From Rhabdornis inornatus (lineage: Eukaryota > Chordata > Aves > Passeriformes > Rhabdornithidae): 64,000 bases of DNA. A program made the position numbers and the translations under genes. The first letter of the stretch is position 1, and each line of letters begins with the position of its first letter. Positions 50,541-61,680 of the stretch are shown here, one piece after another. A model generated the notes under the pieces. It saw only the letters and a list, made by a program, of their open reading frames with translations. It had not been told where the DNA came from and did not search any database. The stretch is from positions 62,458 to 126,457 of the forward strand of contig VWZS01007625.1 in assembly GCA_013397075.1 (NCBI GenBank). Direction: 5' to 3'.

Positions 50541-53448
50541 GGTCCAGCTTTACCCTGAGTCTGTGTTTGTGAACAGACCCTCAGACCCCGTTTTTGTGAC
50601 CTCCTCAGCAGCTCCAGCCAGCTTGGAGCTGTCCCTGCCTGGGGTCCCTGCCTGGGACTGAACGTGCCACAGGTCCTCGTGTGAACTTCGGGGGTGTTTG
50701 ACAATAGAAGTATTTAGTGGAATGGCTTTCTTTTCATAAAATCCTGAAAGATCTAAAAAAAAAAAAAACTGAGGGGCAAGTCTTCCACAGGTGGGATCTG
50801 CTTGGCTGAAGCTCACCTGATTCCAAACAATTTGAGGTTCCCAGTGTCTGAAGGAACTCAAGGGTTTTAAAAACCCTCCTCACAGAGTCCAAGTGTTCTT
50901 TGTACTGGGATCATAATGAACCTTGTGCAAAACAATGACATCGGAAAAAAAATCCTTCAAGGTTTTCTTCCAGGATTCCCAATATCCAAATCTTCCCTTT
51001 GGCTCTAAGCTTAGCTACATAAAGTGTCCTGACTCCTTTTGTGTCACCATCCTTACAGTTTAAATGCTTTGCATCTTACACATGAATAATAGTTCGCTGT
51101 TTCATTGCTGATACTTAGATCTGAAGTATTCAGTCACGAGTTTGAATTTATTTATGCCAAAGGAAATAGTCTTTTTACACATTCAGAACCAGAACAAAGA
51201 TTTCTCTCCAAAACTTGTTGCTGCATATTCTAATAGGTTACAGCTTTAGTAATAGTTAAATATGAGAAATTACCGGGACTGTGGGCACTCCAAACTCTCT
51301 CTGGTTGCAAAACTCTCGAAGTTGAGAAGAAGCACTGCATGCAGAGAGCCTCCAAGGAGGCTGTATGGTGAATCAACTCAGACTGCAGGAAATCAGCACC
51401 AAGAATAGCCTGAGCTTTATATAAAAATCAGCCTGACATGGTCACTGGCCAGGAGTAAAAGGCAGGGGGTGTTTACTGAAGGAAAGATTTTAATAGTACC
51501 AATGGCAAGATTTTAATTTTAGTATTATCTGTGATTGTGTCAAAAAGCAGGGAGCTAGCCCAGCACCTACCTTCACACTCCAAATGCAGAGCCTCATTCC
51601 TATGGAATAGATTTTTCACCTCAGTAGTATATTAGATTGTATTAGCCACACTCAGAAGTGAAGTAGGTTGAATCTACTTTAACTCCAAACTCCAATTATT
51701 TCTGTATTGTTATTATTTATTACTTATTTCCTTCTGGACCATAAGAGTCAAAGAAAGCAAATTATTATATATTTCTAAATGTTCCCCTATTTGATATACT
51801 ACTTCAATAACACAGTAATTTTATTTTTATCTCCTAGAGAGATATAGAAACAAAGAAATAAAGAAACACAGAATCATAAGTTAGAAAATAAAAGAATAGT
51901 TTCAGCTTCTCAAAGCCTCAGAAATTCCATTGCTGTTGTCTAACACAAGTGTTCAAAGCCACCATTATTCCATAATAATTTCTAGCAGGCATCAACACAA
52001 ACTCCTACTTTCTCTGTTCTTTTGAAGAAAAAAATCCAAAATGTACTTCACTTCCGAATACTTCCAGTGATCCTCACTATTAAAATCCGCATTTACCATT
52101 TTAATTACCTACCCCAGCAAAAGCAAACCCCTTGTAATTGCTGAGCTCTATTGTGATCACGTTATTAACCCCAATGAGGAGCTTCTGACTGAAATAGCTC
52201 TGTTCAGGTCAGTGGAATGGCTTGTGTGAATGATTTATCAGACCACAATCTGACTGAGGATCTCAAAAAGCTCTGAGAAACCATACATTTGTTAGCACTG
52301 GGCACGAAGATGTGATGGATAAAAATTTATGATGTAGAAATGCAATATACCCTACTGAATACCTACTTCTTAATATACACATTCAGACAATGGTCCAATT
52401 TATGGCCTTATAAAAACCTTGATGAGAGCATTTAGAGCAGTGCCCACCACAGTGCTCACAGCAGTGCTAATGGCCTGCACTGACCATGAGAGACATTTGA
52501 GATAACTCTGGCAAAGATTCCTCAGCCATTTTCCTTCTCATATTCTGATATTCTGATTTCCAGTGTGCTCTGAAATATCTTCATATCTGAATTTTTCTTT
52601 GGGTTTTGGGAGGTTTTCCTTAAAAGGTCAAATAAAACATGGTCTTGTCATTTCTGTGAACATGTTCCAGAAAATTTACAGGTTAGCTTTTCTGTGGTTT
52701 TTTTTTGTTTGTTTGTGGAGAATCCTGAGCAGTTTTATTATTTGGAGCACAGAATGAAAGCAAGGCAGGATTTCTGGTATCAAGTCAGATGAAAAACCAT
52801 GTATTTGATCACATTTTTACCTTGAAACACACCTCAGTTTATATGCGCTCAGATTTCACTCAGCTGTGGCATTTTCTAATTCCTCAGTGTTCAACTTCCT
52901 GGCTTTATCAGGGCTCTTGGCCATGAATATTCAGTGTCTGGTAGTAAACTTAGAATTCAGTGAGAATTTTGTGAGGATTATATAGATACTGGTTCCTTTC
53001 TACATATTGTGTACTGTTAAAAGAATTCAATAGTATTTGGTATTTGTTAGGGACAGCATTTACTGGCAAACTTCATTGTAATTTGAAATTCTCCAGGCTC
53101 AGAAGTTCCCAGTTCTCAGCAGTTCCCAGAACTGCTGCTGGTCAATGTCTGTCTGTGCCTCACTGTAACTTCATAATCCAGAAAAATATACATCAGCACA
53201 GAATTTTTATAGGATGTAAATAATTGGCTTTTAGGTATGTATGGCGATACAGCAGACCAACAAAAAAATCATCACATCAATAGCAGTTTTTAAACTATTC
53301 TAAGTACTATGATGAATGTTATGATGTGAGAAACAACAAATTACTGATTAACTCACTGTGTGCTTCATCTTCAAAAGTGATTCCACATCACTTCAAGTAC
53401 TCCCAAATTAATAGATTTCCACCCTTCAGGATTACACCAAGTACAAGA
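50541..53448. other. Unannotated unique sequence
   Basis: No gene or recognised transposon. AT-rich, with a 15-A run at about 50756-50770. Open frames are short. Confidence 0.6.
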
Positions 53449-53985
53449 GATCATAGAATCACTAAGGTTGGAAAAAACCTCCAAGATCATGGAGTCCAAT
53501 CATTTCCAGCACTGCCAAGTCCACCGCTAAATCCTCTCCCTCAGTGGCACAATTACACATCTTTTAAATCCCTCCAGGGATGAAGGCTCCACCACTTCCC
53601 TGGGCAACCTTTTCCAAGGCCTGGCCACCTTCCTGTGAAGAAGCTTTTCCCAATATCCAGTCTAAACCAAGGCTGTTTCCTCTGGTCCTGTCACTTGCTA
53701 TCTGGGAGCAGAGCCTGACCCCACCTGGCTGCCCCATCCTCCACACCTGTCTCTCTGCAGAGCCACAAGGTCCCTCCTGAGCCTCCTTTCCTCCAGGTTG
53801 AGCCCCTTTCCAGCTCCCTCAACTGCTCCTGGGAGCAAAATTATTAGCAAATCCTAATTTGTGCTCCAGTCCCTTCCCCAGCTTTGCTGCCCTCCTCTGG
53901 ACACGCTCCAGCTCCTCAATGTCCTGGAGGGAAGGGCCTAGAATGGATCTGTAGATCATAAAAGACCCCAAGAACATCCTCCCTT
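53449..53985 (-). mobile_element. CR1 LINE 3'-end copy, 5'-truncated
   Basis: Reading the minus strand from right to left, this follows the CR1 3' end. It starts in the ORF2 C-terminal region (GGAGCTGGAGCGTGTCCAGA near 53900), passes a TTTAGACTGGATATTGGGAA block near 53670 and GGTTGCCCAGGGAAGTGGTG near 53600. It continues through the 3' untranslated part (TGGACTCCATGATCTTGGAG near 53490) and ends at GTGATTCTATGAT (53452-53464), the typical CR1 terminal octamer. The left boundary is therefore the true 3' end; the 5' truncation falls near 53950-53985. The reverse transcriptase is absent. Similarity is higher than for the older LINE next door, so it is a younger insertion. Confidence 0.9.
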
Positions 53986-54429
53986 GAAAGGAAAGTTGAA
54001 ATGATTTATGATGTTACAGTTTTTATGAGTCTGTTGCAATGTAATTGAGCTGCAGCTTCTTTGTGCTTCCTAAACAGAAAACTCAGAGTAAGGCACTCTT
54101 TGAGGGAGCCACCCCAGTTACAGCCCAGCCAAGGAAGAGCAGCCACCAGCCATCACAGAAACAACTTTAGAGTCATTTTCTGCATGATAATCTCTCATCT
54201 GTGCTGGTGTAAAGGATCAGATGAAAATTCACTTTATCCACTGCAGACCCCCAGCACAGCACGTGTAACCACTGCCACAGTCTCACCATCCCTCCCCAGC
54301 ATTTAACAAACCAGGAAACGGCCAGCTCCAAACCATGAGGCTCCATCTCACAGCAAAAGTTATTGTAATTAGTCTCTACGTGACTGACTTTGTGCAATTA
54401 AACTTCATTCCATTCCCATTAGTCAAGTC
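53986..54429. other. Unannotated sequence between CR1 copies
   Basis: No gene seen in these ~440 bp. The frames at 54061-54306 and 54173-54397 are unrecognised. Confidence 0.55.
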
Positions 54430-54515
54430 TACAAGGCCATATAAAATTTGTGGATGACAAAATGAGAAAGTATTGCCAGTCCTCGAGGAAGACTGCATCA
54501 TAATTCAGAAAGAAT
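54430..54515 (+). pseudogene. LINE reverse-transcriptase scrap (palm box), plus strand
   Basis: Translation at 54444-54458 gives Lys-Phe-Val-Asp-Asp, corresponding to the KFADD active-site box of CR1-class reverse transcriptases. The following 50 bp (TATTGCCAGTCCTCGAGGAA onward) resemble the next CR1 segment, which normally reads GVANTPEDRAAIQ. It is very short, frameshifted and inactive. It lies in the opposite orientation to the larger remnant starting about 15 bp downstream, so it is either a second insertion or a rearranged piece of the same element. Confidence 0.5.
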
Positions 54516-54529
54516 TATTCCCTTAAGGC

Positions 54530-55045
54530 TATCTAATCCTTTGTAAATTATGACCCAGTCCTCTTCCAGAATTGGTAACACTTTCTGACTTTGTGTCAGA
54601 CACAAATTTTAGAATTGTACCCACTTTGTTCTTCTAACAAGGTCACTAATTGAAATATTAGGGTTGCTCTCCAGACCAAACCTTGAGAAGCAGCACTGGT
54701 AACTTCTCTTCATTCTGGGACTTTCCCTTCTGTAGAATTCACCGAAGCGTCTACCTGAGCAAGCTTTTTATCCACCTCATAGTTTTTTAATGAATCCCCA
54801 TTTTCTCATTCCTTAAGAATAATTTCCCTTGAGGAACTATGTCAAATACTTCCCTTAAATTTAGACAGATTAGGTTCATTGTATTCCCCTTGTTTAAGAA
54901 GTCAGCTATCTTATCAATATATAAAATCGGTCTGATAAAACCTACCCTCGATGGAACTGTATCCCAAGTTATTAAGTTTACCTCTGAAGCCTTGATTGTT
55001 CTTTCATTCAAAACCTAGAGATTTTGCATATCATCGAGGTCAAAG
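54530..55045 (-). pseudogene. Ancient CR1/L3-like LINE ORF2 reverse-transcriptase remnant
   Basis: Minus-strand reading, with frameshifts between blocks, gives reverse-transcriptase motifs in the correct order. SLTSMICKI-like residues lie at 55020-55043 (family: SLTSVxxKI). NLICLNLREVFDIVP lies at 54832-54876 (family: DLIYLDFSKAFDTVP). VTSAASQGLVWRAT lies at 54662-54703 (family: VTSGVPQGSVLGP). TILKFVSDTK lies at 54589-54618 (family: xxxKFADDTK). One active-site Asp of FADD is replaced by Ser, and stops interrupt the frame. About 500 bp survive, covering only the palm and fingers region. The high divergence points to an old amniote L3/CR1-type element and not the young avian CR1s nearby. Confidence 0.83.
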
Positions 55046-57848
55046 TCATGATTTCATGCATTGCTTATAAATCCGACTTTTGTGAGCATATCTTTTTGGC
55101 TATTCTCCACATTATGGTATCAGTAGTAGGGAGACATAGTAGCAGTAACAAGAGACAGATTTCAGGCAGGATCAAGGCAGAGTTTTAAGCACAGTCCTTG
55201 GCCTCAGAGAGCTGGACATTAACATGAGTGACTGCTCCATAACCCCAGCACGCACTGTGGCACAAGTGTGAGCTGCCTTTAACATCCCCATCCGCCACTC
55301 CTGGCTGGGAGAATCTGTTTCTATGGAGATGTGTAAGAGCATAATGCTCTCACTGAATCTTGGTGTACCAGAAAGTGCAGCACTGCAAGGGTAAAAGATT
55401 GCCAGCTGCAGATATCTGGGAGAATTGCCTGAAGATGGGAAGAACAGTGAGGCTGGTGAAGCCCAGCACAGGCAGGATTTGATCATGACCAGCAAGGAGG
55501 GTCTCACACAACGCTGCACGCACCAAGGTTTCCAGGGACAGAATTGCATATGCATACCATCGTTATTGCAAAAACAAACCTTTTCTACTGTTTACACAGT
55601 GATCCAGCAAAGCACCCACAAATGACCACACTTTTCCTATCCAGATGTCAAAGGAACTGCCACACCCCAGTACAGAACATCTGCACACATCTGCAGTAAC
55701 TGCATGGAGAACAGACACTTCTACAAAATTAATCCTCCAGCTTCTAGTCACCCTCACAACTATCTGCCTGCAGGCTTTCTGGAGCTGCAGAAACACCACA
55801 GAGATATTTGTAAGATCACTCAAATAGGCATTGTTATGATTTATTTTGATACAATTCTACATATTACAGTTAAGTTTTATCACCTAAATTCTTTTTTAAA
55901 GGAACATGGCCTCACTTACATTGAGTTTTGGAACACCATTAATTTTTTCCTTGGTAATTTTTTTCTCCCAGCACATTCAGCTGACATTCCCCACACCCAG
56001 CCATAGCACTTTCATCACCAGTAGACCCATGACTTTGCTGTAGGAAGTGCTCTGTGATAAAGTGACTTGAAAGGAACAACCACTGCTAAACTTAAAATGC
56101 AATCACTTTCTCTAGCTACTCTAACATCCAGAGCTATATGGGAACATCTAACCACTCTAAAACATATAATGAGTAGTTTCTACCTATGAAAAATTCTGTA
56201 TGCTCAGGACAGAGATTCTGTATGAACTATGGATTGTTAAGAACAAGTCACCAAGAATTAAACAGATTTTGAGCTCAAGAGCTCTACAGGTTATTGGTAT
56301 TGATTTGACATTCAAAAGAATACTACCCTAATTCTTTCAAGAGAGCCTAACTCAGCAAGAAACACAGTAAAACCATTTAAGTCAGGCTTGGAATGCTATG
56401 ATCATAGCAAGGTTCAAGTTATTTCAATTCCTGTCATTGTCAGTTTGAAGCACTAAGAGAGGTGAGTGAGGAAGGAGAGAGATTTTTGAAAGACAGGAAG
56501 ACTTGAGATACTTCTTGACTTCAGGCCATTCATTATTAATTGGTCTTTGATACACCTAAAAGGTAAAATTGAACTAGTGACCAGTTCAAAGCTGATGTGT
56601 GTTGATATCCTGGCTGAGAACCATTTGAAAAAAGACTAGAGGACACAAAGAGAGCTCAAGAGGATGAAGTAAACCTTAATAACTGATGACATGCTTAATT
56701 CATCTGAATTCCCACATGTGGAAAGGGTAATCAGAGATACCTTAGTAAAACCAGGCTCCCTTTCTATCTATATTTTCTTTTAGTTTATCATCACTTATAT
56801 TTTGCAAAGCAGGTATCATTGCTTTGGTTACCTCTGAAAGTTTACTAGCTATTTGAGAATGTATGTTATGAACATAATACCTTTCATGCTGATGTTTCAC
56901 ATAAAACCTCCAACTTCTATCAATTCAATAAGCAGAAACACTAGAAAGCTTTTAAATGTTTTCCCAGTGAACCTTTCATTTTCTATATTGGTTTGGTTAA
57001 GTTGTTTTACACTGATTTGAAAAATATACCCAGCCAGAAAGCACTTCCAAATTTGGAGTTAATTGATTGCACTTCAGACTGGGGAGGTTGTAGGGAAAGG
57101 AGAGAAGACAGTATTGCTACCAAGAAGCAGCCTTATAGTCATTAGGTGCAGAAAGGACTGCTCCAGAGGCACCCACAACAAGCAAACCTTTCCAGTAAAA
57201 TAACCAGGAGCTTGAACAGTTCTCTGCTCTCTAATGAGAGCGTTGTAACCTTTATGAACGCACCAGCCACAGATCCTTCAGTCTTGCCTGATATATTGCC
57301 AGGCAGAAAAGCACATCTGGAAGTGCTGAATCGATCCAGACAAAGGCAGCTGTGCCAGGGGGAGCTGGGGACAAACCCCCAGTGAGAGCAGCCTTTTCTT
57401 GTGGGGCCTCAGCTTCAAACCAGCTCCTGCTCTGCCAGCCACTGTCTCAGCTCTCCAGGGCACCTGAACCCTTTCTGATCAGCTCACTGACAGAAACAAT
57501 AAATATCTTGCTACCCATGTCATGCCATAAATGTACCAGAGCAGGCAGAGTGCAGAATTTGAGTGCTGTAAGATGCTGAGAGCCAGGTTCACTCCTGCTT
57601 TCTTGTTCTGCTCCCTCTCCTGGTGTCCACCAGGGAGTTCAACCCTTCAGCAACACCCAGGGGTTTGCTGTGTCTCAACCTCAAGCTTTATTTCTCATAT
57701 TCTCTTATTCACTTCCCCCCATGAAATACCCTTTCCCTCATTCTGAAACTCTCTTCTATCAAAAAACAGGTAAATTTTGGCAACAAGTCAGAATAAAGTA
57801 CAAAAGGCAGTGAGTGCAGAAGACTTCCTTCTAGACATCATTACTGTC
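55046..57848. other. Unannotated unique sequence
   Basis: No gene supported. A 127-codon minus frame (55172-55555) and an 89-bp GC-richer patch near 57340-57430 show no recognisable family. No further repeat was recognised. Confidence 0.55.
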
Positions 57849-58296
57849 CTGGATGAGTCCTGTGTCCAGCTGTGGAGCCCTCAGCACGGGAGCTGCAGGG
57901 ACAGAAACCCTGGAGGGCTGGAGCACCTCTCTGTGGGGAAAGGCTGAGGCTGGGCTGGCTCAGCCTGGAGAGCAGAAGGCTCTGGGGACACCTTACAGCA
58001 GGGTCCTGGAACAAGAAACTTCTCAGCAGGGCCTGTTGCAACAGGACAAAGGAAAGTTTTCAACTTAAGGGAGGGTAGATTTAGACTAGATACAAGAAGA
58101 CATTTTTACAATACAGCTGGTGAGACAGGAGAACAAGTTACCCAGAAAAGTGGTGGATGCCCCATCCTTGAAAGAATTCAAGCCAGGGCTCTGAACAACC
58201 TGGTCTAATTTAAGTTGTCCCTGTTCACTGCAGGAGGATGAACTCAATACCTTTAAAGGTCCCTTTCAACCCAAACTATTCTGATTCTGTGTCTAG
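57849..58296 (+). mobile_element. CR1 LINE 3'-end copy, 5'-truncated
   Basis: Plus-strand CR1 landmarks occur in order. First is TGTGTCCAGCTGTGGAGCC (57860), then GGGCTGGAGCACCTCTCTGT (57916) and GGCTCAGCCTGGAGAGCAGA (57957). Next are GGGAGGGTAGATTTAGACTA (58069), GTGGTGGATGCCCCATCCTT (58151) and AACCTGGTCTAATTTAAGTT (58197). The last is AAAGGTCCCTTTCAACCCAA (58255), followed by ACTATTCTGATTCTGTG at the terminal octamers. It spans the end of ORF2 plus the 3' tail. Several small deletions relative to the family show it is inactive. Orientation is opposite to the 53.4-kb copy. Confidence 0.92.
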
Positions 58297-59139
58297 CTGA
58301 CCTTTATTAGTGTGTTTTCTTTCAGATTTCTTCAAGGATAAAAAAAGGTGGGGATTTTCTTGAGGTGGTAAAAAGATTAAATCCCATATATTTTGGGGAG
58401 AATGCTGAGCCAGACTAGCATGGGAAGGTGAAATATACAGCTGGACAGTAGAAGAAATGCTCTGAGGATCCTTAGAGCTACCAAGATTTGGGTTGGACTG
58501 ATCCTGCTGTATCCCACACTGAGGAAATAGAGAAGACAATGGTAATCAGAACAGGGATTCAAAGTCTCTCTTACTCACAGTTATTAAGAGCAGCTACAGG
58601 AAATTCTGTCATCTGTCCTATTGGCCTTTCATATCACCTTCCTCCACTTTCAGGTTTAAAAGCAATCCAGAGTGCAAATGGATTAATTTCAGTGTTATCC
58701 AGCAAAGACAGATATGACAAAATGATTGTTTTTAATTTGACACAAATTACCTATGTATTATCAACATTTAGTTCCAATTGCTGAATTATACTCTGTGATC
58801 TGGAGGATGGCTTTCATCAATCTCATCTGGTCTTCAACTTTTTTCTGTCAGAGGAATCAGGAGTTACAGAGATCCTCAACAATTATCAAAAGGAACATGA
58901 GGCATGATATAAAACCAAAGGCATCTATTTCTGGGTTTGTGATAACTCCAGAGACTATTTCCCATGGCGAAGGATCTTCATTTCCATTTCTAACTCGAGT
59001 GTGTTTTCTGTGTCAAACTTCACTTGCATCACCTCAGAGTTTTCTGTCCCAGTTCTCAAAGACAAGTGTTTCCATTGTGTTCTGTAGCTGTGCAGGCTCT
59101 GGTAGGACCAGTGACAGGGATCCATCTCCCCGCCTTGAG
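58297..59139. other. Unannotated unique sequence
   Basis: No gene supported. The 129-codon frame ending at 59142 has no recognisable domain and stops in the LTR edge. Confidence 0.55.
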
Positions 59140-59587
59140 TGATGCCTTCTTGGAGCTACCTGAAACAGAGGTCAGACAAAATCAAGGGAATAAAAAATAG
59201 TTGTAATTATTGAAGGGCCTTCAGGTACATTTAGGGCAGATGAAGCCCCCCAGAGGCTACACCCAAAAATGGAAGATGGATCATGGATTTTCACACTTTT
59301 CTAAGTTTGGTCCATTTGCATATGGGGGGTTAATCTTCCAATTGCAGCTTCAGGTAATGAAGTAATTTACCCCCAGTTTGCTCCCCCCAACTCACTTTTG
59401 TTTACATTTCTCAAGGCCTGAGACAGTGAGGTGTCCTTGATTCCCAGGCCTGGAGAGGAATTGTTGTGTCTGACCAAAGTGGGAAAGCAGCAGATAACAC
59501 TGTCTAGGAGTTTAGAGTTAGACACTAAAGAATTGCAAAGGATTACAAATATATGGAAAACATAAAAGCTAAAATCCTAAGGCATCA
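59140..59587. mobile_element. Probable solo LTR of a songbird endogenous retrovirus (ERV-L-like)
   Basis: The 448-bp segment starts TGATGCCTT (59140-59148) and ends AAGGCATCA (59579-59587), perfect 9-bp inverted ends with the TG...CA form of retroviral LTRs. The interior matches, from memory, a passerine LTR type: a GGGCCTTCAGGTACATTTAG block near 59214, a TTTGGTCCATTTGCATATGG block near 59307 containing an octamer-type ATTTGCAT, and CCAATTGCAGCTTCAGGTAA near 59338. No internal gag/pol sequence flanks it, so it is a solo LTR left by recombination. Flanking 5-mers (TTGAG, TAAGG) are not an exact target duplication. Transcriptional orientation is undetermined. Confidence 0.72.
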
Positions 59588-61668
59588 TAAGGAAAGAGAA
59601 TTTCACTGTCAGTGCCAATGCAGCCCCACAGTTCTGGTGAGGACCAGACCCTTGCAGAGATCTTCAGCCTCCTGAGGCTGTGCAGTCTGGGGTCCTACTC
59701 CATCCTCCCACCCAGCCCTGTGTTTACTACACGAGGAGCTGCTAGAGCTCAGCATTCCCATCTCTCTGTCATTCAAAGTATTTTGACACAACCTAGTGAA
59801 AAGCAGCAGCAAACAAATGCCTGATGTTGCAGTAAGTGGAACTCTGTTCCCTGCAACCAGCTGCTCAGAGGGAAAAGCCCTTCCTGGCACGGCAGAGGTG
59901 GCACACACAGAGTGCAAATGAGAGCCACAGCTTCTCTCCAGAAGGGCTGGAAGAGCCAGCAGCGCTGGCCCAGTGACCTGTGCCCCTGACCTGAGCACAG
60001 CAATGAGAGAAGAGATGGGAGGGAAGGACAGGGACAAGGCACAGAGCAGGGATGAGCAGCTGGGTGTGCTGAGGTGGCTCTGGAGCACCCAGGCTCTAAC
60101 CTGGAGGTGAGTTGCGCTTCTGAGCACAGAACCTGCCCAAGTGAAATTTATTTAACCTTTTAAAATCTAAGTGCTGTAGTTTTTGATTTAGCAGTATTTC
60201 AGAATCTGTAAGAGACGAGCTATGCACATTAAAATATACAGCTTTGTGTTAATATTTATTGTTCCCCTAAAGCAGCACAAGCCATACAGAGAGCTCTGTA
60301 CACTCAATACCAATGAAAACTAATCAATATGCAAGCAAGAAGCAGCTTCTGATTTCAGCTGCAGCAGGACAACCTCACAAAAGCAAGATGATGCCAGATT
60401 CATTCTGACATCAAAAATATGTGAGATCAGATTTGCTGCCACAGCCCAGTGGCCTGAGCCACCATGGCAATGCAAATCACCCCAAATCTAGAGAGCCCAG
60501 GGAGCAGCCAGGACTGGCTCCCCTGAACCAGAGAAGCAAAGCTGCACTTATTTACTAGTGCCACTGAGATAACATGAATTTCCTCAACTCCCTCAAGACA
60601 CTGAAAACTACACACACACTGAATGCAGTATCTGCAATTTTTTATGTTTCATTTTTTTGGTGTAAAGCTGGAACATTTCTTGTGTTTTCCAACATGGGCT
60701 GTTCCCTTCTGCAGGCCACCTCATTATGTATTTATGAGACTGCCTTGTTTGCTTCTCCTTCATCTCTTTTCTATCAGAAGGGACTTAGTCTCAACACAGC
60801 TCTCAGGGAGAGGGGGAAAGGCATAGTGATGCATGAAGTCAAGAACAATATGTGTTTTCAAAAAAAGAGAATGGAAAATATCTTAACGAAGGTCCCAAAA
60901 GGCAAGCTGAAACAAGCCCTTATTTGCAGAAGACAATACTTTTCAAATACTCCTTTAATTGCCATGATCAATATTAGTTCCTGTGGATCAGAATAGTATT
61001 TCTTTTTTAGAGAAAATAACCTGGTTCTAGCAGTATCTCCAAAATTTAGAATGACAAATATAACTAAACACAAGAACATCCTTAGAATTAAAATAGATAA
61101 TTTTTGCCTCCATCTTTGTAGAAATCTAATATATTTAAATATTCCTAATATTTTAATTTCACATACATTAATGAAAAGTACAGGTCAGCATATGATATCC
61201 TTCCTTTTATTTTTGAGTAATATCTTGGGATATTCTGAATGCTTTCAGCCCGAAATAACCCGAACAACACATTAGGTTGTGAAGAAATTTTGACTTTAAA
61301 ATCCTGCAATAGACTTTAAGCACAATCAGACTTTTCCAGTCCTTGTTCTGCAAAGGTCCTTCCCTGCATTTATCACAGCTGCTCCAGCAAATTGCTGAGG
61401 GATGCCCTTTGGAGTGCCTTGCAAAAGCTCAAGCCTGAAGCACAAGACCTGCAGCTGGACCTGAGGTCAGGCAAACGCTGGAGCAGTGCTGGGAGCTCGG
61501 CTCTGTGCATCTCCCCCAGCTCAGCCACTGCTCCTGGCAGGCTCAGCCAGCTTTTCTCAGGCCTGTGTGGAACAGCCCAGCACCCAGGGAGGTGCAGCAG
61601 GAAAAGGGGATATTTCCAGCCAGCAATGGCTGGGTGCACACAAAAGAGGGGTAAACAATTTCCCCAGG
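59588..61668. other. Unannotated unique sequence
   Basis: No gene supported. A 172-codon minus frame (59609-60127) starts with GTG and lies in a GC-richer patch; no domain is recognisable. Bases 61390-61660 are GC-rich and lead into the CRE/E-box site. Confidence 0.55.
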
Positions 61669-61680
61669 TGACGTCACGTG
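61669..61680. promoter_or_regulatory. Overlapping palindromic CRE and E-box
   Basis: TGACGTCA (61669-61676), the full palindromic cAMP-response element bound by CREB/ATF, overlaps CACGTG (61675-61680), the canonical E-box bound by USF, MYC/MAX or TFE-type factors. Both contain CpG, which is rare in this window, so retention is notable. It sits at the end of a GC-richer patch and is followed by a CACACCTGTGTGTG string. No transcript or TATA box can be tied to it, so promoter versus enhancer versus chance is open. Confidence 0.45.

Noticed and set aside
50261..50704. 147-codon Pro/Ala/Gln/Ser-rich minus frame
   Set aside because: Reading of the GGGCT/GAGCT pentamer array.
54787..55011. 75-codon minus frame as an independent gene
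   Set aside because: Its sequence is the palm region of a decayed LINE reverse transcriptase, with stops and frameshifts on either side.
59609..60127. 172-codon minus-strand frame
   Set aside because: GTG start, no domain, GC-richer non-repetitive patch; chance open frame.
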